Shown piece after piece: positions 1 to 13,700 of a DNA stretch of 64,000 nt. The translations under genes were made by a program, and so were the position numbers. The stretch comes from Apostichopus japonicus (Eukaryota > Echinodermata > Holothuroidea > Aspidochirotida > Stichopodidae): assembly GCF_037975245.1 (NCBI RefSeq), contig NC_092563.1, forward strand, positions 9,847,001 to 9,911,000, written 5' to 3'. The notes beneath the pieces were generated by a model that worked only from the letters and a program-made list of their open reading frames with translations, made no database searches and had not been told where the DNA came from. Positions within the stretch are counted from its first letter, which is position 1; every line of letters starts with the position of its first letter.

Positions 1-1754
1 ATACAATTGCTTGTTTTGAGCCTTGTCAGCCTTCAAAGCAATTCAAGAATTCAGACCATTCTTCTTACCATTCAGCTGTGAATCTAAAATCTGTAGGCGA
101 TATTACTCTCTGGGATGATACAGTGGTGGAATCATTGATAAACAAGCTCCTAAGAATATAATTTCAATTATATAGAGTTTGAACAGTTAATTTATGGTTA
201 TATGCATTGCACTGTATGGTGGTATAAACAGAACTAATGACATCTCTCCATTGATGATCTGCATTGCAATGCATATAGATTTCTACTACACGTTGGGTAC
301 ATCGATATAAAATTGGTGGATTTGGTTTGAGTTATCAACCCTCCTGTCGCATATTATATAATATATTTGAGTAATATTGTAAAGTCCTAAAATAGGGTGT
401 ACATCCATCGATCTCTACCCTAAGGGATCAAGACATTACAATGCAATATCACATATAACTGACACATTCTAGGTTTACTGAAGAGTGAATTTGACTGATA
501 GAAAAAATAATAATTTAGTGTGATGGACTTATTGGACTAATTTTAATGTTTGTTTCAAGGTAGTTGTATTCACTTTAAGTGAAACCAATATTAAGCAGAT
601 TATCAAATTCTACTTGTAAGGTTCAGTTAAAATATCTGAAACTCAAAACTGGACGTCACTGGATTAACCAACTGAAGAACTTACTAAATGAGAGCAGTTG
701 ACTGTTTATAACTGTCATTTTTTAGATTGTTAGACTGTATGTATCCTATTGTGTGTACATTAAGAAATGACCATTTTGGCCGAGTTATTCAAGGTTACAA
801 CTAAACACAAAACTTAATCGGCTAAAAGTTACATACATCCTTCTGGCCTCCCTAGTTAGTTATTCCCACACTATATAGCTTTCCTGTTATGATGAGCTGT
901 ATTTAAACCTTATGAAGTTTTAAGTCCCAAATCACTTTAGGATGAAAAATTATCTTTCCATCAAGGCAGGATCAGCAAGATATATCCATTTCTTAGAGTT
1001 GAAAAGGTCTTTCCTGTTTATATTAACGGTTATTAAACTGCCAGTGTAAATGGCAGTGTGATGAAGCATTTACACCGTTAACAAAAATAACCAGCCTTAT
1101 CCATTATTAATTTTAGACATTGATGGCAAGGTTACTGTGAGATATCACATGTCATATTCCACTAAATAACCTTAAGGGCTGCATTCTTGTGGGAGTTGTG
1201 GCCAGTGAGAATTGTTCCATATTTGGTTGCTATATATAGAGATCTATGAGTGCATAGAAGAGGAAAAACTATGTTGGTTCAGTGGTTCTTTCCCTTTGGT
1301 GTTGTATAGTTCATACACTGTATTATAGAGTTGTGTTTATTTGTATAAATTATACCAAAATTGGAATTTGAAGTTTTTAATATTTAACTACATACAGCAT
1401 ATTGTCTCAAGTATATATAAACTGCTATAGTATAACAAACTGCTATAGAATAACGAACTACTAGGGCATAACGAACCGGTATAGCGTAACAAATAGCATA
1501 AAAAACTGGTATAGCATAACAAAACTACTTGGGCATAACAAACTGCCAGGGCATAACAAACTGGTATAGCATAACAAACTGCTGGGGCAAAACAAACTGG
1601 TATAGCTTAACGAACTGCAAGGGGCATAACAAACTGCTAGGGGCATAATGAACCGCTAGGGGCATAACGATTTGCTAGGGGCCTAAATGAACTGCTACCT
1701 TTAAGTATTGTACAGTGATACTGAACTTTCTTTTCTTTTTTCTTTTTTTGACAG
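1..1754. other. Intron or upstream flank of nkd
   Basis: No exon with a recognisable Nkd N-terminus could be found here, so this is probably intron upstream of the first visible exon. It is AT-rich and holds a minisatellite at about 1433-1699 (listed separately). The acceptor at 1751-1754 follows a long pyrimidine tract. Confidence 0.6.
1433..1699. repeat. Minisatellite, about 20-bp unit
   Basis: About 13 imperfect copies of a unit near GGCATAACAAACTGCTAGG, alternating with a variant containing GGTATAGCATAAC. It ends about 55 bp before the 3' splice site of the first visible nkd exon. It keeps a reading frame open on the minus strand, which is a by-product of the repeat and not a gene. Confidence 0.85.
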
Positions 1755-4700
1755 GCAAGGCGTACTCTTGGCCAAGATGGAGCACATGCTGATAACAGCC
1801 AAGAGAAGTTAAAAGTTGGACTGGAGGAAGATATGTGCCCATTTGAAGGTGATTACTTAAATCTATTCTGTACGGTCAATGAAAGGAGCAACATACACTG
1901 TAAGCATATGTACATTGTTTCTTTCAGATCTGTGTATATATGTCTATCGAAATAAAACTGTTTTCTTTCTACCCATGGGAAATGAACTGCATTGATTTGT
2001 TCTACGAACAATAACTTTTATGTTAAGCAATTTGATTGATGAAATCAACCGTGTGCAATAACCTGTATCGTTAACCATCCCCCGGTTCACAGCCGTGTAC
2101 TCTAAACTTGGCCGCTAGCCGGCTGCGCCGGAGCCAAAAGTGAAAATTAACGAGCTAATTTTGAAGATGCACACGTTCAGCTTGGATCTTCGTCATCTCT
2201 TTGAAACATCTGCCGACTGGGGTTATTAAGACCTATTGTAATTAACACAGCCTTTGTCGGCACTCTGCTTTGTGCCGGCTTTCGGCTCGTGACTGAAAGA
2301 GCATTTACCGTTTGGGGTGCTCTCCTCATAAAGTAGTTATGACATATCGGGAGCAATATTCCACCATCAAAGACAGCTAAATATGGCAGGATTAAGTTGC
2401 AGTGTCGAGATTTGATCTCTGAAGATTAATTTGAATCGGTTCAGGAAGCTGTGGGGATTGGTTTGCTTGGGAAAACTTTAATGATTTATGCCGTAAAATA
2501 GGAGGGTATATATCCTTTCATCTCAACTATTTGAGCTGTTCAAATAGAAGTAAATTCCAAATGATGGGAGAATGTTTAGATGATTAAGGTGGTTCAGTGA
2601 GTAGAAAAGTACTGTTTGCTGTAAGTTTGGTATTCTTACTGTTTTTTTTTGTATTTTACCTTCCGGAGTTGTTTGAAGCTTCCGAATTTGTTTATGGAAA
2701 TTTTTTTAACGCAGGATCAGTTGTGCTTTACCTGCTCATGTGTATAAGATTCCAAGCTTTTACGTTCCATTTGCATTTGCAATGTTTTCAGCGGACTTTT
2801 GATTTGCAGCTGGATTACAATTATTTTGGACTTAGAGACTTATTCTAACTTAAAATGTTTAATGCCCAACTAGCTTTACATTTAGAAAATACATGATTAC
2901 TCCATTATTAACTCAGATCGACTTTTGGTTGACAGTTTTATGATCGTCCTTAAGTTACATCAATCTCAAAAGAACAATGATTTATTAACACAGAATTTCA
3001 CAAATTTTCAGAATTTTCCTCACATTATTTTTCTAGTCAATAAAACCCTGAAAAATACAGACAAATTTATATTACCTTTAGCATATTAGTTATGCAATAA
3101 AGCAAATTTGTGTATCGATCAATTCTGTACCGTGTGTGTTATGATTTCAAATTTCCACTCTTTTAATACCTTTCATATAAATTATCAAGAACTAGAGGAT
3201 GTACTGTTATTGATGCCTGAAGATTCCTGATGTTTAAAACTATACATTTCTCTGTGTTCTATAGTTTCTTTGCCTCCAGAACTCGGTGGATCCAGGTGCA
3301 GTGTACGTGTAACTACAGCAAAGAGTGAGAACGCTAACGAACCAACCATGTCCCCAACTACAAATTCATCATCTCAATCACCGTCGAAAAGCAAGGCAAC
3401 CATTGGGGTAAGATCTGTCTTTTCACTTTAGACCATTTCACTGTTGTCTCTAATGGTTATTAAGTATAAGCCAAGATTTAGTTGACTTGGGTGGTGATCA
3501 GTTGTGAAGTGTTCAGCTGGCTCTACCACTATACCGTACCTGTTCCATTTGAATTTACTGGCACTGTTGTTCGTAATTATTTAAGTCACATATAACTGGA
3601 ACTAGTTTAGGTGATTATAGTGGATGTTGTTGCCTTTGGTAACTTGGACCTAGACTAAATTTTTTGTGAGGGCATAATGGCAATAGTTTCTTCCTTAATA
3701 AGTGGCTTTAGCTTACATGTCTCCCCACAGCCATAGCACTCTACTTTGTCTATGGCCATGTGGAAACTGTTTGTAATCTCTTCCCTCCCATTTTACCTGG
3801 CACTGTTGTGTACAGCAATGGTAAGTTAGCTACGTAATGTAAATGTGGTGACAGTACCTGCCATATACGACCTTAGGGAACCTATCTTCAATTTCCTTTA
3901 AACTTCCAGAAAGGCTTCTTTCCTTGTGTTTTTTTTTTCTTTTCATTTCTTTTACTTCTCTCCTTTCTTTCTTGGACAACATTGCTGAATTTGGGATTCC
4001 AGGTCAAACGTTAGGAAAAGTTAAACAGGTTTCGCTGCCTGTTACATCAATTGACCTCTTTTTTTGCAGTTCAGAGAAGCAAATTAACCTTACCTGTTTT
4101 AATTAGATAGTTTACCAAAGGCTGATCAAGTGGCAGTGTTCTGCTGGTAAAGTACTTTACTCACAAGACAACGTTTTTACCCTGGATCTTTCAGAACTCT
4201 AGATTGTGGCAGGTTAAGAGTGAAAATTGATAGAAGTTGACAGGGGAGGTTTTGACTTTTTGTGGCCTCAGGGAATGTCACAGGTTGTGAAGTAGGTTGA
4301 TGGATTAATGATGAAATATCACTTGGCATTCTGGTGAGAAGGTGTGGGGGGGGGGGGGTGGGGGTACCTCTTGAAGATGCAACTGAAGGACTGTTTTTAT
4401 AGTCAAGCTACATCTCCTTGTCTCATACAACTTTCAGTCAGTGAGTCCTGTCTTGAGCTGCTACACAGTCTCTGTAGTAGGTAATAAAAAAAAGGCTGGC
4501 GCATGTAGGAGAGTTGTCAACAAAGTGTGTTGTATTTATTGCTCATTATATATTGCCTGAAATGAAATCTCATAATCATAGAACTGAAGGTGTCAAGTAG
4601 TAGACTCCAAGTCTTTATGGAGAAATTGGGACTGTATCAGTATCTTAAATATTAACTGTGAATTTAGTAAAAAAGAATTGTACTTTTAAAAACAGTTACA

Positions 4701-7700
4701 AGATCCTGTAACAATGGGTTTTCTATGTGCATGAGTATTTAAGGTGATATTGAACTTATATATTAATATAAAAATTGATCTTGGGTGTCAATAAACACCT
4801 TTGTATTGGAAGGGGTTCACTGCTCTTCTCATAACTACACATTCCCAAAGTTGGTGGGGAAAAAATCTCGCAACGTACAAGACTACAAGTATGTGTAAAA
4901 GTAAGTTGGCCTGACGTTTTGATCCTAGCAGGATCTTCTTCAATGGCTGAATGACAAGTAACAGTAACAGAAGGGACAAAAACATGCACAGAATACAGAC
5001 ATGTTAATGAGCATGATGATCACAAAGAGATAGATGTAAGGGGATTAGTAGACAAGGGATGGAGAGAAGAAAGAAAGAAACCAACAAGGGAAGAGGAGAG
5101 GTAGGAGATAAACAGTGGAGGGACAAAGAGAGGATTAAGGGGGTAGGGAATAAACTGGAGAAGGACAAATCATTCTCCTACACAGGATAAGCAGTTTGCT
5201 AACAGTTTTATTTTATATTGAAGACTTTAAGTACTAAGTTTAACCATTTATTTGAGTTATAAATGCTTTGTTGATCAGATCAACTTGATGAAAGTTAGTA
5301 ACCAAATTAAAAACATGAAGGCCATGTTTTACTCTCATGTCATCTACTGCAGGGGTCCATACGATCCAGAAAATTCCCATGAGGACTGAGCCAGAACCCA
5401 AAAGACCCCACCCACCCCCCACCCCTCAGAATTGATGCTCAGAAATTCATTTGCACAACCCACTGTTCAGTCACGTGTTGAGTCACACGCCATAGTTTTT
5501 AGGCTGTTGAACTACAGTATTAAATGCTGATTATATGTCTATATATTGTGTATGTACAAATATTGGCAAATAGTGCAAAAACCTCAAGACTTCATTTTAC
5601 GCTTCGGTTCTTTTCATACAGTTACAGAGTTCATGAGTTGTTCCTCTTATGGTTTGCCTCCAAAATTGGCAGTGGCCCCAGAAAGTTTAAATATGTTGAA
5701 AGAGAGCAAAGAAACTGGGTTAATAAGGAGAATTGGGAATTATGGTATAGACTTGGAGTGACTGAGGTTAATACTACAGTACCATGTAGAACTGAAGGGT
5801 TCAAAACTCCCAAGTTACCGGTAGGACCAGATTGCACTGCAAGTTTAATCTAAGTTTTGAAAGGATTCCTAATTTTTGTAAGTTTGTTTGCCTTCTACAC
5901 AGTTTATAAACTGGTCTCTAGGGATGTAGTTTGTAGCGGAAGTATAGAAGGGTTGTTTATGTGTATTTTGGCCATGTAGTAAAAGGAAAGCAACTTTTGT
6001 ACTGTAATTAATGTACCATAAAAAAAAAAAAAATATTGGGGACTATTTTGGCTCAGTATCAATCTGTTGAATCTTGTTCTAGATAATAAACGGAACGCTC
6101 GAGACACTATCTGGTTAAGAACAAATCACACAAAGTCAGTGATCATGTAGAATATCCTGATACTACAAGCATTACCCTAAATCTATAGGATGAGAAGGAG
6201 ACCATACAGGGTTCAAGCGTGGTATACATCCAGGGCACAAAGGGAGGATAAGGGGGAGAGTGTCGTCATTGTGGTTCATCATAGGCCATCTGTTTCCCCA
6301 AAAAAATAGGCTAGGAAATGCCAGACTTGGTCACCCAATTATAAATTTTGTACAGTCACCGTTATTGCTGCACTCAGAAGCATTTTAACTCCCTGTGATG
6401 TGTGATCATCTAATTTGAGCTTCATGATCATCCTGAGATATATTTGTTGGATTATCACCTCCAGTAAAGTATTTCCAGAGAAGTGTAGTATAGTGATTAG
6501 CATGCTCAAACTTCAGTTAAATAGCAAAGAGACTAAGCCCCTGAAGACCTATAGAATTAATGAACTCCACTGTCACTGCTCTCTATCTCCCTCTCTGCCT
6601 TTCCTCCCGATTTTTATCTTTTGCCAGACATTTAGTATTTTCTCATCAGAGGTCATGCAGTATGCATATATGTACAGTACATTAACCCCAGTTCACCAGG
6701 TAAACAGAAAGTATTTGGTCTGGTTTAGATTCATGGACAGTGTGTTTAACTGGGGGAGATTCCTTGTGTCAGGTTCCTTGACCTTTGTAATATAGCAATG
6801 AACTCTTTTGGGTATTTAATTGATGGCGTTTTACTTCACAGGGTAGATAATGCCGTTCTTGTACATCCAATTAGACAGGCGGCCTAATGTGGGCTATAGT
6901 TAGTTGCTTTTGTTTCTGCTTCAGTGGCTTTTAATGAGTTAGTTTATTAGGTGTTATCGGAACTGATTGATGTTTGTGTACTGAGTCACAAAGGAACCAC
7001 TTCTTTTATGCACTGTGAGTGTTCAAACTTTGTAGTAACGGATGTCTCATTCTGTGATGTAGTCTCCAGAAGTTGAAGATGTACTTCCTTAAAGTATGTA
7101 TTTATAGGAAAGCCAGTTGGTTTTGTGCTTTAAGTCTCAATATTAAAAGCTGCTTGGTTGAGTTTGTTATAAGTTGGTGTTATAAGTTGGTGGTGTAATA
7201 ATCAAATAGTTAATAAAAAAATCAAGTCCCTGACGAAAGAATGTGTTAAAATAGGGATGATCCAACAATGAGATTAGTTTCAAATGTGTGTACTGGTGAT
7301 GGTGATTTTCATGACATTGTTGGACACACAACTTTGTTTACTGGATTAAATCATGAATTAATAAATAATTAACTAGGTGCAGTCAAGTATTTTCGTAAGC
7401 ATAGGGGGAACATTTACTGTGTCTCTGCATGTGGAAAGCATTAAACATTAAATTAGTCATGTAGGCATGTCAAATTCATCTCTTAAAATGTATTGGTCTT
7501 CCAACTACCAACATTTATTACTTTTGTTCTATGATAAAGAGATCACCATGAGATAATTTCAAGTCCTCTCAAAGAAATACATGTATGAAGCAATTTTCAT
7601 TACTAGTGTTGTAACAAGGCACTGAGATTGCATTAAGTCCTCAATGATGAAATCCCAAGACAAGTCATTAATGTTTGCCCTGGAAGTCAAGTCAAAAAAT

Positions 7701-10700
7701 CAAATACAGTTTGGAGGCAAAGTCAGGATACCAGGAAGAAAATATGACTTAAGCGGACTCTTGTCCAAATCAGTGACTGGCCTTGTTACAACATTGTTCT
7801 TTAGAGAGTTAAATTTCATGGGCAGTTTCGTCCAGTAGGTGTCGTCATACAACATGACCAGGATTAGCTATTACCAAACCAAGATAGTCTTTTGTAAAAT
7901 ACAGTACTTACAGAGTCTGGACGAAGGTATAGTAGGACAGAAATTTGTGAGGAGAGATAAAACTTCATGAATTGGGGGGGGGGGCATTTTTTATCTGACA
8001 AGGAAAAATGTCCTGAATGTAGGAGCAGAAGAAGAACCATAGTAGAACACTCACATGATGTTGATTTGTGTGTTAGTCACAAGTTAGTGATGGATGTGTG
8101 GTAGCAGTAATGGCTGTGTTATACTGGCAAGGTCCTATTTCGTGACACTTAATCAATAAAGCAGGCATGCGCTTTTTCCGCAAATTCACGGAATATCCCT
8201 GATTTCTTTTCTACCGCGGGGACAAAAACTATTATCCTAACACACTGTAGCATATGCAAACTGGAACCTATACCGCAATTTTTGCATAAGTTCTGTTATT
8301 TTTTTTTTACCCCAGGCTCATCCCTGATAAAGTATGCAGACGTATCACAGGATTTCCCAGTGATACTTATTGAAGTTATTAGTCAGTGCCCAGTATTATT
8401 TGCAAGATGATTATTTTTGTGCAAAGAAAGAAGTTGTATTCACTCCTAAGGGGTGAAAGTAAGATTTGACCTTGTAAATGCAAACAATATCCAGCAAATT
8501 TCAGACTGGTGCGATATGTTCACAGTCTGCTGCAGATGACCACGCTACTTTATGTTGCCAATGTATAGAATGAGATGACTGCTTCTGTGAGGGGGAAGCC
8601 ACATAAGTAATGTCACATGTGTTTGACTAGTCGAGTAAAGCTTTCCAGAGCAAAGAAAAGCCTAGGACATGAGACGGCTCTATAGTTCTGCATGGATTGC
8701 TTTTAATAGCCACGTTTCACTGGCTTTTAACTAGATGTGAAAGCTCATCGCTAAACTGTGAAAAGCGTCGAGTTACGATGTGAACAGGTATCTCTTTGAT
8801 GAATGGGTCCTGTCATCGGAAAAGAAAAGAAGGGGGGAAAAAAAAAACACTTTTGCAGCTTTACAAGGCTTTATCGTACCAGCTCACTTTAAGAACATGC
8901 TGTGATTCTTTTGATGTATTGTCTGTTTCCAGAATTAATGGATGGAAGGTTGGCGTACAACGTGATAATCAAAGTTGAATTAGTTGTTAGATTCTGTTGT
9001 ACCTTGTTCCATTATCAGACCTATGGAAGAGATTAAGATGGGTTAGGAGTGGGTAACCCTCAGCCAAATATTTACTTTCCAAATAACACAATGTAAATAG
9101 ATTGTTGTGGAGTTAAATTACTTGCAACAATGTCATTTCATAAGGACGTTCGTGTGGCAGAATTTATGTGTTCAAAACTTGCGTTGCATCTATTGAAATC
9201 TCTTCATCAGTCAAGTTAAACTGTGTCTCTCTTACCTGTCAACACCATACTTTTGCACTTTCATATCCATGTTTGTGTGTGGATCTGGAAGAAAGAGGAA
9301 GAGTTGGCACATAATGTATTATATACACCAATTTTGGGCAACCAGTTCAAATTCTGTTGTACATATCCAAACCAGTCAGTGCGCAAAAGCTTTAGTTGAA
9401 TGAAAATTTAAAAGAGGAGTTCACCTGATGAGAAATTAGTAAGATTACTGAGTATCGGTATTCACTAACTAATTAAATAATCTCAACCTTGCAGGTTCTT
9501 TTAGCAATGGACTAATTGCATACCTCTGTCCATGCCTCGATCACAGCCCGGACATTTCTAGCACGAATCTGTTATAACTTCATGGTCGTCACACAGACCC
9601 TGTTAGACTCATTTCATTATCCAATCGAGTATATTGATGTAACTAGTGTATAATTTCATTTGTGCTGATTTATGTCATGAATAAATGATAAGCTCCCTTG
9701 GGTATGTAAACTTAGCGTTAGGTTCACAGTTATTGTTAGTCCTTGTTCACTTCCTGTCTCTGATGATATATACAGTATTCAAACATGGAAAGTCTTTCTT
9801 CTTCTTCCACTGATTGATGGATCTAGGTCGTCTTGGTAAACATGTCTAGAATGAAACATTCCTACTACAGTATGCCAGAACCACGATACACAAATTTAAT
9901 TTCGAGGAGAATCTTAATGGTATATCAGCTGGACACAGCAATACCACAGTGTAGCAGGCTGCACTCAGTGTGTCATAGACATGTATTTCAGAGTATATGA
10001 ATGAAATGATAATGTCAGCTGTATAAGATTCCAGAATGCGGAAACCTTAAACCCTAACTGCCTTCGTTAAAGATCTGTCGAGAACGTTATGCACAGTAAA
10101 ATATTGAGGCTTGTGAATAAGAAGGTGTTGAAGGAAAATATTCTCACATCTAGAAGAAAATGTCATTGTATTTCTGGCCGTTGTTGAGGTGTGGATGGGC
10201 ATCAATGGGAAAACAACTTGAGATGTCAGTATCCAGTCATTCAAAGAAATTTAGTTAACAAACAAGATATATAGAATGTTATATATATTGTTTATATTGT
10301 TGCAAGAGCCTTTATTATATTTGACAGATTATAGTATATTAGTTTACAACATATTATGTCCTGCAGGCAAATTAGACCTAATTATGTTAGTAATAATTAT
10401 AATCATGTCTGTAGGTTAAATGGTACTCAAGCAGGGAATAATCCATCCAGCATAGCATCACTAAATGCTATGTACAATTACCAAATTGCTACGCAATTCT
10501 AAAGATGTATTTATAACGGGTTTTTATATAGTTTTCTTATACAGATAGTATTTTTTAAGGAACAGAAGTCAGAACCTTCAAGACTGCTACACAAACATAG
10601 AAGACTAAATTATATCCCCTGTGAAGTAGCTCTCAGAATTTTGGAAACTTTATGTCATTTTTCACTTTAACTGTCTTAGGGAACAAGGATATATCCTTAG

Positions 10701-13700
10701 TATGATTCGATAAACGCATTCTTCAGAAAAAAAGTGTAAGATAGTCATTTAATTTAACTTTATCTAATTCTTTCATCTTTTTTTTTTACCTTTTTCTGCA
10801 GGCTGTTGATTGCGACATATCACTAGATGCAGCCACTGACACCCAGGAATGGTCGTTTACCCTTTATGACTTTGAGGGTCATCAAAAGGTCACCAGAGAG
10901 GTATGTAGCCCTCCCATATTGCATCATATGTGAAAGAGGGAAAAGAAAGAGTTAATATGAGGTCTTTTGTGACCCTGTAAAGTTGATCATTCCCACTTTA
11001 CGAATGTTATCATGAATGTAGAAATCATATATCCACATACTGTAACATGAATGGATCTTTGGTAAGCTGTCAGTGTTCAAGTTCTATGGTGTAGATATTG
11101 TATCTTGCTCCATGTATGTAGTTTACCCCTTAATTGTAACCACATGTGGAAATTAATTACCTCACTGTCAGTGTTTTAACCTAACGAATCTAACGATGCC
11201 TTTCATTTAGTATGGGTAACTGAATTGTGTTGATAAATGTAGCACACTGAACTGCATTATTAGTGGTGCTATGGATATGTGATAATTGTTCTTGTGTATG
11301 TTAATTCTTGATTGACATAATATTTGTGTTGTTGTGACACAAATCCACAATGCATCAAAACTGTGCTATAAATGAGCCTTTGTCTCCAAGCAAGTAGGTA
11401 TACCCATGGAGCTGTTACCGAATAGCTCCATGATATGCCAGTTACAATGGGCCTACTGGAAGTACAGTAATAACTAGGCCGTTCAGGGAAGTCAACAATA
11501 TTTGATGATAAACGGTATCTACAATTAACCTGCCTGGCAGCCCATAGAGCTTCACCTGACAAGCTTCCCTAATTTAATTTATCTGGACTCCCAAGTAACT
11601 CCCCTGACTGCCCTAGTTTAGTACATCTCTCTTTACAATATCAGAAATCCATGTACAACAGTAGCAGTTTTAACTGTGAGACCAGATTATCAGGTCTTAT
11701 CGGTGTTATTCCAAATCCGTCAATAGTTTTCTTTAATGCTAAGTAGCTTTTAGGTCTGTGATGCTAGAAGATACATTGAAGATCTTTTTAATCAAAAGAG
11801 ACATTGATTTATAATTGACAAACACATTCAGGTGGACAGTATTTATTGTCTGAGATGTTCTTTTGGCTCTTCGGTGAATAATGCTATGTTTAATATCACT
11901 GTAGAGAGATAGTAATGTTGTTAGCAACGTATCACATTAACCTTGTACAAGTTAACCCAGCTGTTACACCCTGCTGCTGTATATAGTAATTGCTCTTCAG
12001 TATGTGGAGGCTGATACCTAACAGCTGTTTATTTGATGATGTATAAATAAACTTATACAGCAGCTGTTTGCAGTCAGTTGTTAGCAGTTTCAAAACTATG
12101 TAAACACAGAATATATTTTGAAAAATTAGATTGTAATTGATGACACTAAGACATACTTTTAGATTTGTTTATTCTTCACATTATCAATATTGATTACAAA
12201 AAGTAACACCCCCTCTGATACCTGTAATAGATGCATCTATTCAAGTTATATGTGTTTCTGACCTTATTGGAGCATGGAGTTACACCATATGTTACCTGCA
12301 GCATATCTTGTCATTGGGAGATGGGTTAACTTGTATCTGGTGTTTGAATTCACACCCCAGTGATGGAGGTGGATGATACAATCTCAACTCCATCTTGGTG
12401 GATACCAACAGGTGTGAACGATGAACCACTGCTTAACCGAGCAATGCAGTATATGGGCGTCACAGTTTCATACTTTAAAAAGAGATCATTTCCACTAGTT
12501 ACCATGTAGCAGTGTACTGTGACAGTTAGCCAAACTGGATAGATCCATCTAGATGTCATGGAGTCCCAATGTAAATTGTAGGGTCAAGATTTGTGGAATA
12601 GTTTTTAAACACAGCAACAAGAGGTTGCCCTGATAGGTTTCATGACTTGGATGTACACCTCTGAAGGCCATGATAGACACAACAACATTATTGAGATTGT
12701 GCAGCGTTGCTGCTGTAGTACTAAATCAATGCACTCTTTACCATTGTACCAATGCAGTGTACGTCTAACATAATGAGTGCAAGAGGACAATTGTGATTCT
12801 GTATCAGTACTACTAATGGTACAGAATGACAGGCCCAGTATGGATTTGACATTGGAAGTAAAGTTAATACTGTCAGTACCTGGCAGATATAAAGGAAGTA
12901 TGTTTGTGTGTTTTTTGCTGCTTGGAGAATCTGTTACTCTCTGAAGTTCATGGGGGGGGGGGGGGTTGTACAGTGTAAATTAAATGGGAGGGGGAAGGGG
13001 GTTCATGCAGTTGGACTACCACCAGGTATAACCTCCCATGGAATCCATAGACCTCACTTCCCTGGCCTTGGTAGAGCTCTGTATTCCACATTATTCAATG
13101 TTATAGTTGAAACTTGTGCATTATCCAGCAGAGTTACATGCTAGTCCTAACATGCCTATCAAATTAATTGAACATTTCAAAGATGAAGCTATCTCCCCCA
13201 CCATCCAGAACCCTGTAAAGTCAACCCATAGATTTTATTTAGCCTGTGCACAGGAAAATCTGACATGGATATTCTGCCTTTCTATTTTCAGGACCTCACC
13301 AGTCTGTTAAAGACGATCTCAGAAGCCCTCGCTAAGACCGTAACACTCCCTGCGAGCGGAAGGAGGAAGCTGAAACTCAGTCTCTCCGTCGTGTCCGATC
13401 AAGATTCGGAGACCTCTTCGAAACAGAAGTTTGCCTTCTCCAATAACCAATCCAAAGAGGTGCAGGCAGGTGTCAGTTCTCAAGTGAAGTCCAAAAGAAA
13501 GCATCACCACCGACACAGAGTAGGAGAAGAGGAGGTGGAGGAGGATGTCGGAGAGGTTGCCCACAAGACATTCCCGCATCACGGTAAAAAGAAACGAGAG
13601 AGGAAACAGAGGCGCCACCAGAGGTCGCACTCGTACGGGTTTGCGGACGACGTCGGCTGGCGGGAGGAGAAGGGTTACAACAGACGGAGGAGTAGAAACA

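Noticed and set aside
5524-5853. 109-codon + strand frame inside an nkd intron
   Set aside because: No family resemblance, unusual residue mix, and overlapping frames on both strands; likely chance.
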